Shown here piece after piece: positions 1 to 6,176 of a stretch of DNA of 11,308 nt. A model generated the notes under the pieces. The model was not told the origin of the DNA, searched no databases, and saw only the letters and a list, made by a program, of their open reading frames with translations. Source of the DNA: an uncultured Collinsella sp. GTDB lineage: Bacteria; Actinomycetota; Coriobacteriia; Coriobacteriales; Coriobacteriaceae. The stretch spans positions 1-11,308 of the forward strand of contig USJQ01000017.1 of the NCBI GenBank assembly GCA_900554985.1. The letters run 5' to 3'. A program made the position numbers and the translations under genes. The number at the start of each line of letters is the position of its first letter. Position 1 is the first letter of the stretch.

Positions 1-1
1 C

Positions 2-547
2 GAAGTAAAAGAGAGTCTGGGTGAGGATTGCCGCCTCGTCGATTACGACGGCTGGCACCTCTGGAAGGCGGATGTCTCGACCACGGAATCCACCACACTC
101 GAGGCGAAAGAACTTGACCTTGCATCCAATACCGTCGTAACGGGCATTCGCATTGAATACGGTGCAGTAGCCGCCGACTTTACGACTCGAAGCGATGTGG
201 ATTCTTGGACCCGTGATGATCTCAAAGATGAGCACGACGACCTTGACGATGCCAAAGCAATCCTTGGCACAGACGCTCGGGGCGCAGCCGTGCACATGCA
301 GGCAACGTCGGCTTATACGCCCCAAACCGCACTCACCAACAGCGCGCGCGTCGATCTTTGCCGCAACGGCGGCGGCGATAAACTTGAGTCACATGACGAG
401 GACCGTGTCATTCAACGCTGTACCCTACCGCAGGACCTACCGGCAACAGGATCAGTTCCCATCGCCGCCTGCATCACCGCGCTTCTGACCTCGGGTGCCG
501 CAGCCTTATGGTTCGCTCGCCTTAGGTCGATCCCAAAGAAGCGCTAG
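2..547 (+). CDS. LPXTG-anchored cell-surface protein, C-terminal part (5' end outside window)
   Basis: This open frame enters from the left edge and ends at TAG 545-547, leaving 181 visible residues. The C-terminus is a textbook sortase signal: LPATG at residues 146-150 (bases 437-451), a hydrophobic stretch at about residues 152-172, and a basic tail ending RLRSIPKKR. The protein is therefore expected to be exported and joined covalently to peptidoglycan by a housekeeping sortase. Before the signal lies a soluble region with NTVVTGIRIEYGAVAADF and ARVDLCRNGGGDKL segments. These recall repeat modules found in large coriobacterial LPXTG proteins, sometimes named doubled-motif LPXTG-anchor proteins; that link is from memory of the family. 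Ligand, adhesin or enzymatic domains would lie upstream and cannot be judged here. Internal ATGs at 195 and 197 are not the true start, because the frame is open to base 2 with consistent coding character. Confidence 0.85.
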   Translation, partial: EVKESLGEDCRLVDYDGWHLWKADVSTTESTTLEAKELDLASNTVVTGIRIEYGAVAADFTTRSDVDSWTRDDLKDEHDDLDDAKAILGTDARGAAVHMQATSAYTPQTALTNSARVDLCRNGGGDKLESHDEDRVIQRCTLPQDLPATGSVPIAACITALLTSGAAALWFARLRSIPKKR

Positions 548-556
548 CGCGATAAA

Positions 557-592
557 AAAGCGGGCGAGCCAGTCCCCCGGCTCGCCCGCTTT
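557..592. terminator. Bidirectional intrinsic terminator between convergent units
   Basis: Bases 557-570 and 579-592 form a perfect 14-bp inverted repeat around an 8-nt loop; the core arms are GCGGGCGAGCC and GGCTCGCCCGC. On the minus strand the stem is followed by a TTTTTTATC tract, a strong rho-independent terminator for the membrane-protein unit that ends at 614. On the plus strand the tail is TTTCAATCATTT, weaker but adequate for the surface-protein gene ending at 547. Confidence 0.9.
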
Positions 593-613
593 CAATCATT
601 TAAATCGCCGTAT

Positions 614-832
614 CTACTCTGCAGACGAAGATCCACCATCAACGATTGCCTGCTCGGACTCAGGAATCCCATCGGCACCCGTGCTCTGTTCTTGCTCCAC
701 CTCTTCGCTGATTGCGGAGGCGGGGGTCGAGCCCTTCGCACCCACGATGTAGGCAGCCCCAAATCCTAACGCAATGGCGATCAAGGTCAAAATCACGTAG
801 ACAGGCCAATGGCGCTTAATATACGAAAACAC
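614..832 (-). CDS. Small single-pass membrane protein, unknown function
   Basis: This encodes 72 residues starting with GTG at 832, preceded by AAGGAG five bases upstream, and ending with TAG at 616-614. After a short basic start (MFSYIKRHWP) there is one hydrophobic helix at about residues 10-31 (VYVILTLIAIALGFGAAYIV). A hydrophilic tail rich in Glu, Ser and Gly follows. No family is recognised. The charge distribution suggests either an N-in anchor with an exported acidic tail or an uncleaved signal anchor. It begins 21 bases after the stop of the large M28-like membrane protein and shares its downstream terminator, so it is almost certainly co-transcribed with it. It may be a small partner subunit, but that is inference from position only. 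The good ribosome site argues that it is a real gene despite its size. Confidence 0.75.
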   Translation of the reverse strand: MFSYIKRHWPVYVILTLIAIALGFGAAYIVGAKGSTPASAISEEVEQEQSTGADGIPESEQAIVDGGSSSAE

Positions 833-853
833 GTTGACTCCTTAGAGCTCCGT

Positions 854-3800
854 CTACGAACGGCGGATAACCTCGGTCACGACCTCGGATACCGTGGCAA
901 TGTTCGTCGGGTTGACATTGTGGGGCAGGTCGTCCTCGGTACGAGCGCAAGCCAGGCGCGTGCCGTCCACGCCGGCGATGGTGAGGGCTCGGCGGCTCGC
1001 CTCGAGCACGGCGTAGGCATCGGTCTTGGCATAGGGCATCTCGAGCGCGCCACAATCGACATGGAACGACTTGCACACCTTGCTGACCAGGTTCATGATG
1101 CGGCGATCGCCCTTGAGCAGCTGCTGTTCGCCCTCAACCGTCACCACCGAAAGCCTACCGGCGCCGACGGATTCAAGATTGATGAAGAATACGCCGCGGA
1201 GCTTATCGCGATGCGAAGCCAAGAAGGCCTTCATGCCGGCGCCATCACAATCCGAGGCGCCCGTTGCCACAAACCAGATATCGTGACCGAGCAGCTCATC
1301 GTCACCCATAGAGGCGACAGCCGAGAGCATATCTTCGGAGGAAGCGCCGTCGGAAGACGTAGCGCCGCCCTTCCAGCCATCGTTATCGTCCTCGAAATTA
1401 TCCCACGAACCGATGCCGCGACCGGACTTCTTGGCATCGTAATCGTCTTCGACGCCCAGCCAATCACTCATGCTGTCCTGTTCGTTTTTCTTTTTACGAC
1501 CGAACAGGCCGCCCAGGCCGCGCTTGCGAGACTTGGGTGCCGCCGGGGCGGGAGCCGAAATGGTCTCGATCGGCTGAGCGCCCGACGCAACGGGCATAGG
1601 AGGCGCAACGGGTGCCGATGTGGGTTCGGGATCCTGAGCGGTAGCAAAGGGGTCGTTGACCTGTGCGGAGGGGTCGGGAAGGTCGAACAGCGACGTGCGA
1701 GACGCAACGTTTGCCTGCTTCATCGACGGCAGCGACGGATCGGGGACCGAAGCCAGCGGAGACGAGGAAGGTGCAGGCGACGGAGCTGACGCCGGATCGG
1801 GAACATTCATCTGCGGACGCGGCGATGCCTGGGAGGAAATCTGGGCCATAAGGGAATCGACCGTTTCGTCCTGGGTGGGAGCAACATCGGCAACCGTGGC
1901 ACCGGAACCACTCGGGGTCGGCATGGTGAAAATCTGCGTGGAGTAAGGCATCGACTCATCTGTCTCGGGAGCCTCGGAAACCGCAGGCACTTCCTCCTGC
2001 TCGACCTCGGTCGAATCATCTTGCTCGGCTGTTGCGTATTGCTCTTCGTCAGAGTTGGCCTCGACGGGCTCGTCCTCGGCGGCATCTTGGATTGCGGCAG
2101 CATCAATAGGCTCGTCATCGTCTGCCGCATCGCCCCGCTCATCGGAAACAGGAAGGGATTCGGCAATCGCGGTGCCTTGCTTTTCAAACGTTATCGTGGA
2201 ATCGAACTGCGCGGCATCAAACGACATGGTGCTATCGACGTGCTGCTGAGCCTCGAAAGACGTCGTCGCCTCAACAACATCCGCGGACGCCGGTTGCTGG
2301 GACTCAAAGGACGTCGTAGCTTCGGCAGCGTCGACGGGCACGGACTGCACAGCCTCGTTCTGCTCGAACTCTTGCGCCGCGCGCTCACGTGCCGCCTCGG
2401 CTGCCTGCTGCTGAGCGATAGCCTCCTGCTCGGCAGTCTCGCGTGCGGCAGCGCGCTTCTCCTCGAAATCGTCGACAAATTTCTTGCCCTTTGCAAGCGC
2501 ACCCTTAAAGAAGTTGGAAGCACTGGCGCCAATCGAAGAGAACGCGGATGCAATATCGGCATGGGGCGTTGCCGCGGGAATCTCGGCCGAAAAATCAGTA
2601 TCGCTCTCGTAAGACACGCGCCTCGGCTGTTCAACGTAATCGTCGTCAGGCTCGTCCGCAACGTCTTGCGCCGACGCGGCGGGGGCCAAAATGTCCAGTC
2701 CTGCCGCGGGATCGATCGCGGACACCGCCTCGGGCTCGGCAACGGCAGCGGTAACCGCGGCAGACTCATCATCCACGGTGACGGCGGGCGCAGGTGCAGT
2801 CACGACGGGGGCAGGCTCGGGCTCAAACGTCGGCTCCTCGCCCTCCTCGTAATCGAGCGTGCAGAACTCGGGAAGCATCCCGAGCGCACGGATGGCATCC
2901 GAACCAAAGCGGATGTTGCCGGCGGCATTGCGATAGAGCTTGGGCTCGGGCTCGGCCGCGACAGGCTCCTCCGCCGGCTCGGCAGCGGAAACCTCGTCAT
3001 TGAACTCTTCGGCCTGGACAGCCTGATTCTGATCCTCGGGCACAATGGCGCCAATCAGCGTCTCGTCGGCAGACGCACCCTCAAAGCCCTCGATCTGCTC
3101 GTCGAAATCCTCACCCTGTTCGGGCTCGGCCTGAGCGTCGGGAGCAATCGGCTGACCGAACTCATCCTCGGCGTAGGTAGGCTCTTCATACTCGATGGTG
3201 TTGCCGTAGTCGTTTTGCTGTTGGGCCGCGGCATACTCCGCTGCTGCGCGCGCCATCTCCTCGGCACGACGCTTCTGCTCCCCAAAATAGGTATCGAACG
3301 GAACATCGTCGGGAAACTCGTTTTCGCCCTGGAAGGGAGCAACGTTGTCCATAACGCCGAGCATAGCGGCGACAGAAGACTTGTTGCACACCGCGCCGGA
3401 CGTATAGGGAAGAATGTAGCGGTTAGAAATGATGTTTGCCGCGTTGGCGAGCGCAACGAGGGAAGCGAGGATCGCGACAATCCACAGCAGAACCTTGAGC
3501 GCGCCGGGGAGCGGCAGGATACGCAAGATGGCAACGGCAGCAGGGGCAACCGTGGCAACGGGCAACAGCTTGGCGATGAGCGCACGATACGAAGCATAGG
3601 GCTCGCGAGCGAGCAGCTCAGCACGGGGAGAGTCGTAGTGTGCGACAACGACCACCGGGCGGTTGCGCGGAGACGCGAGCGGGCCCGAGGCCTTGTGGTA
3701 GGCGATGACATTTTGGCTCACGCCCGTCTTGCCCAGGCGTGAAACCACGGGGTGGCCCGTGCGCTCGAGCACGTAAAGAACGGCGCCGACAATGGCCAGC

Positions 3801-4051
3801 AAGGTGCCGACCAAGCCGATGCCGCCGCCGATGCCCATCAGCAGGGCGCCGGCAAACGCAAGAATACCGGTAACGGCAAATGCCAACCTGCTGGGCGCCG
3901 GGGCATTGAACTCCTGAACCTCGGGATCAAAGCCGTGGTTGCGGAAGATCTGAGCGATATCCTCGGCAGCCAAGCGCTCTTCTTCGCTGCATGCCGGCGT
4001 AATGCCGGTGTTCTGCAGCAGGTGGTTAATATAGTTCTGGGTGTTCGCCAT
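854..4051 (-). CDS. Large membrane protein with a split, degenerate M28-peptidase-like domain and a long disordered insert
   Basis: The protein has 1065 residues. The ATG at 4051 is chosen because GGAG lies 5 bases upstream; the frame continues upstream to 4201, but those residues have no ribosome site and look untranslated. Residues 1-52 resemble the N-terminal helix of M28 peptidases. Hydrophobic hairpins lie at about 56-95 and 162-206. Between them RPVVVVAHYD (131-140) matches the HxD zinc motif, with H138 and D140. After the second hairpin, GAVCNKSSVAAML (219-231) occupies the place of the usual GANDNASG motif, with Cys222 where the bridging Asp is expected. Residues about 240-918 are acidic, Pro/Ala/Gln-rich and probably disordered, with a coiled-coil-like stretch at 525-566 and a basic patch at 840-855. 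The M28 fold appears to resume at 919-1065: GASDCDGAG where the EE pair should be, then NLESVG (E960), and R1037 where the last His should be. It is probably a pseudo-peptidase or has altered chemistry. No signal peptide is seen, so the soluble parts probably share the cytoplasmic side. The alignment is by eye. Confidence 0.75.
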   Translation of the reverse strand: MANTQNYINHLLQNTGITPACSEEERLAAEDIAQIFRNHGFDPEVQEFNAPAPSRLAFAVTGILAFAGALLMGIGGGIGLVGTLLAIVGAVLYVLERTGHPVVSRLGKTGVSQNVIAYHKASGPLASPRNRPVVVVAHYDSPRAELLAREPYASYRALIAKLLPVATVAPAAVAILRILPLPGALKVLLWIVAILASLVALANAANIISNRYILPYTSGAVCNKSSVAAMLGVMDNVAPFQGENEFPDDVPFDTYFGEQKRRAEEMARAAAEYAAAQQQNDYGNTIEYEEPTYAEDEFGQPIAPDAQAEPEQGEDFDEQIEGFEGASADETLIGAIVPEDQNQAVQAEEFNDEVSAAEPAEEPVAAEPEPKLYRNAAGNIRFGSDAIRALGMLPEFCTLDYEEGEEPTFEPEPAPVVTAPAPAVTVDDESAAVTAAVAEPEAVSAIDPAAGLDILAPAASAQDVADEPDDDYVEQPRRVSYESDTDFSAEIPAATPHADIASAFSSIGASASNFFKGALAKGKKFVDDFEEKRAAARETAEQEAIAQQQAAEAARERAAQEFEQNEAVQSVPVDAAEATTSFESQQPASADVVEATTSFEAQQHVDSTMSFDAAQFDSTITFEKQGTAIAESLPVSDERGDAADDDEPIDAAAIQDAAEDEPVEANSDEEQYATAEQDDSTEVEQEEVPAVSEAPETDESMPYSTQIFTMPTPSGSGATVADVAPTQDETVDSLMAQISSQASPRPQMNVPDPASAPSPAPSSSPLASVPDPSLPSMKQANVASRTSLFDLPDPSAQVNDPFATAQDPEPTSAPVAPPMPVASGAQPIETISAPAPAAPKSRKRGLGGLFGRKKKNEQDSMSDWLGVEDDYDAKKSGRGIGSWDNFEDDNDGWKGGATSSDGASSEDMLSAVASMGDDELLGHDIWFVATGASDCDGAGMKAFLASHRDKLRGVFFINLESVGAGRLSVVTVEGEQQLLKGDRRIMNLVSKVCKSFHVDCGALEMPYAKTDAYAVLEASRRALTIAGVDGTRLACARTEDDLPHNVNPTNIATVSEVVTEVIRRS
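2183..2323 (-). repeat. Four degenerate protein repeats with consensus (E/D)(A/S)TxxF(E/D)
   Basis: Within the insert of the M28-like protein, residues 577-623 contain four spaced copies: EATTSFE (577-583), EATTSFE (594-600), DSTMSFD (606-612) and DSTITFE (617-623), the first three followed by an AQ or QQ pair. Two further TxxF motifs lie outside this block, at T705-F708 and T786-F789. An acidic residue before Thr and a bulky hydrophobic at +3 resemble actinobacterial Ser/Thr-kinase target sites and FHA-binding sites; that functional reading is inference. Confidence 0.6.
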
Positions 4052-4249
4052 GTGCGCTCCACATCCATAATCCGACAAATAGGCCCAATGTATGCACATT
4101 AGAACCGTATATAGTCGAAAGTATACCCCGAGCGAGCGCAAACGACCGAATTCGGGCCATCTTAACGCCCCGAGCGGACAAGGATATAGCCTAATCTCCA
4201 TATCGGACTAAAATCATGGCAGCAAACCACCTTCTCATGCGAGGACTCT
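4052..4249. promoter_or_regulatory. Divergent intergenic region with candidate promoters
   Basis: These 198 bases separate the M28-like gene (minus) from the first WYL gene (plus). On the plus strand TTAACG (4162-4167) and TATAGC (4185-4190) are 17 bases apart, each matching 4 of 6 consensus positions, which makes a plausible promoter with a leader of about 50 nt. GAGG at 4241-4244 serves as the ribosome site for the ATG at 4250. On the minus strand TATACT (4125-4120) is a possible -10 about 70 bases before the ATG at 4051, without a convincing -35. No inverted repeat that would mark an autoregulatory operator was seen. Confidence 0.35.
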
Positions 4250-5272
4250 ATGACGGCAAGCGACGCGACCGCGACAATTAAAAAGGGGAATTCGGAGCCC
4301 AGTTTCGATAAAACGGCTCAGCGCATCCTCAATCTTTTCTTTGTGCTCAACAGCTCCCCCGAACCGCTGACGACCGAGCAGATCGTCTTGGATTCTGACC
4401 TGGGATATGGCTCGGGCAATATCGACTCGGATAAGCGCAAGTTTCGGCGCGATCGTGACAAACTGCTCGAACGCGGCATCTTAATCAAGGAGGTTCGCCC
4501 CGCCGGCGCGCAGGAGACCGAGGAAAGCTCATGGACAATCGACCGCGAGCACACGTTTGCGGCAGGCGGCCTCATCACCGCAGACGACGCCGATATCCTG
4601 CTCAACGCTATCGACCAGACAATAGCGGCCGGCTCATCCACTTTTGCCGCGCCGCTTGCCGATATTCGTTCCAAGATTGCCTACCTCACCGGCATGTCGG
4701 CGGTAGACGAAGCACCGATCCGCCGCTCTCCCACCGTCGATGCGGTATGGAGCGCCTTTGCCGAGCGATGCGCGCTGCGATTTTTATATCAGAACGGACG
4801 CGGTGAGCAGAAAGAGCGTACCGTCTGCGTCTACGGCATGTTCGAGCACGAGGGCGTTGCGTACTTCTGCGGCCTCGACAATGCCACCGACGACATCAGG
4901 ACATTCCGCTGCGACCGTATCGTTCGCGCTTGGCGCCCCTCGAAGGCCTACGTTATCCCTGCGGACTTCAACCTCAGCGACTACCTGTTCTTTGAATTCG
5001 ATTTTGCCGACCGCCCGCCCGTTGCGGCTACGTTCTCGTTCGCCCCGCAAACGCAGATCGATATGATCAACGGCCTCACGCGCGGGCGAGGTGAGCTCGC
5101 ACACACCGATTCGGGATGGACTTGGACCGTTGACGTGCGCGATCTTGAAGCCGCCGCCTCATTTTGCATGGCCCACGCCATGGACGGCATGAGGCCCATG
5201 GCCCCCAAATCGCTCAAGCAGGCGTGGAACCACCTCATTGAAAGGACGGTGCACGAGCATGCCCGTGCGTAA
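4250..5272 (+). CDS. WYL-domain transcriptional regulator (PafB-like position), first of a pair
   Basis: The protein has 340 residues. It begins with a winged-helix region at about residues 18-98 (TAQRILNLFFVLNSSPEPLT, then a DSDKRKFRRDRDKLLERGI recognition-wing segment), typical of WYL regulators. A linker helical region covers about 105-150. The WYL domain spans about 165-240, with VAYFCGL (203-209) at the position of the name-giving motif and RTFRCDRI (217-224) carrying the conserved Arg and Asp. A C-terminal WCX-type extension runs from about 255 to 335. Regulators of this type bind promoter DNA and sense a ligand through the WYL domain; in mycobacterial PafBC the signal is linked to DNA damage and single-stranded DNA. 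The adjacent homologous gene supports a PafB/PafC-like heterodimer. No proteasome or pafA gene is in the window, so orthology is not proven and no symbol is given. Confidence 0.85.
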   Translation: MTASDATATIKKGNSEPSFDKTAQRILNLFFVLNSSPEPLTTEQIVLDSDLGYGSGNIDSDKRKFRRDRDKLLERGILIKEVRPAGAQETEESSWTIDREHTFAAGGLITADDADILLNAIDQTIAAGSSTFAAPLADIRSKIAYLTGMSAVDEAPIRRSPTVDAVWSAFAERCALRFLYQNGRGEQKERTVCVYGMFEHEGVAYFCGLDNATDDIRTFRCDRIVRAWRPSKAYVIPADFNLSDYLFFEFDFADRPPVAATFSFAPQTQIDMINGLTRGRGELAHTDSGWTWTVDVRDLEAAASFCMAHAMDGMRPMAPKSLKQAWNHLIERTVHEHARA

Positions 5273-6176
5273 ACTCACCAGCGAGCAGAGGCTCTCGCGC
5301 GCCATCGACATCATGGAGGCCCTCTACGCCGCCGGCGAGAGCGGCATGACACGAACTGAGATTTGCAGTCGCTTTGACATCACGGGAGTGTCGCTCGACG
5401 AGATTCTCGAGATCGTCTCGACGCTCGCGGACCGAGAATCGGGTGCGCGCATCATCTGCGAATGCCACGGCGAGCGTGTGGTCCTCACCGGTGACGCCGG
5501 ACGTGTGCTACCGCTGCGCTTGAGTACCGCCGAGGGCGCTGTGCTCAACCACGAACTTGAATCGTTGGGGATCGAGCCGCAGACGGCAGCTCGGATTCGA
5601 CACGCTCTTCTACCCGAAGAGCTCGGCTATAACCAGCGCGTCTTTGACACCGTCAACCACGGGTCGCACTGGCAGCAGCTGAGCTGCGCCATTCAGGACG
5701 GCGTTCGCTGCCTCATCTCGTATCGCTCGATGGACGATGCACGGCCACGCGAGCGTCTGGTCGACCCCTTGCGCATTACGGCAAACGGCGACCAAACATA
5801 CCTGATTGCCTGGGACATCGCAGTCGATGAGCAGCGCACCTATCGCATGGATAAAATCGAGGGACTCACCTTGACGGAAGACTCCGTCGTGCCTCACGCA
5901 CCGGACGTCGCATCCCTCCACGATTCCCTTGCCCGGACGCAGCGTAGCGCAAAGCTCTTGATGCCATTCGATATGGCGGAGCATCTGGACTGGGCCGGCA
6001 TCACCCTCATCGAGCGCAGCGGGGCAGACATGGCAACGGTAACCGTGCATTACGGCTCCGAGCGTTGGCTACTGAGCCAGATAATCGCAGCGGGCGGAGC
6101 CATCCGCATCTTGGATGACCCCACCCTGTCAAAGCGTCTGTGCGATATGACAAAAACTCTCGTCTGTCCGCTTTAG
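5259..6176 (+). CDS. WYL-domain transcriptional regulator (PafC-like position), second of a pair
   Basis: The protein has 305 residues from the ATG at 5259, which overlaps the first WYL gene (stop at 5272) by 14 bases. The frame is also open to a TTG at 5238, but ATG is preferred; AAAGGA at 5241-5246 lies rather far upstream, so translation is probably coupled to the first gene. A helix-turn-helix region covers about residues 6-75 (RLSRAIDIMEALYAAGESGM onward). The WYL domain spans about 140-210, with QTYLIAW (179-185) and RTYRMDKI (193-200). A C-terminal extension at about 230-300 probably corresponds to the WCX module. It most likely forms a complex with the first WYL protein, as PafB and PafC do. 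The gene ends at TAG 6174-6176, 4 bases inside the opposing helicase gene. Confidence 0.85.
   Translation: MPVRKLTSEQRLSRAIDIMEALYAAGESGMTRTEICSRFDITGVSLDEILEIVSTLADRESGARIICECHGERVVLTGDAGRVLPLRLSTAEGAVLNHELESLGIEPQTAARIRHALLPEELGYNQRVFDTVNHGSHWQQLSCAIQDGVRCLISYRSMDDARPRERLVDPLRITANGDQTYLIAWDIAVDEQRTYRMDKIEGLTLTEDSVVPHAPDVASLHDSLARTQRSAKLLMPFDMAEHLDWAGITLIERSGADMATVTVHYGSERWLLSQIIAAGGAIRILDDPTLSKRLCDMTKTLVCPL

Noticed and set aside
1298..3334. The possibility that the long insert reflects a frameshift or a fusion of two genes.
   Set aside because: The minus frame is open throughout with coherent composition, and both flanks belong to the same M28-like fold, so an insertion within one gene is the simpler reading.
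2021..3742. A 573-codon plus-strand open frame opposite the M28-like gene (and another at 809-1789).
   Set aside because: Both lie antisense to the GC-rich low-complexity insert and the C-terminal part, whose composition removes stops from the other strand. The translations are Arg/Gly/Leu-rich without recognisable domains, while the minus frame has membrane helices and M28 motifs.
4064..4080. TTGTCGGA on the minus strand before the M28-like gene, resembling the -35 part of the PafBC-dependent (RecA-independent) damage promoter.
   Set aside because: No TAnnnT element follows at the required spacing, and the site is only about 20 bases from the start codon.
4052..4201. Upstream extension of the M28-like protein to an ATG at 4201.
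   Set aside because: The extra 50 residues have no ribosome site, cover the likely promoter region and look noncoding; ATG 4051 has GGAG at ideal spacing.
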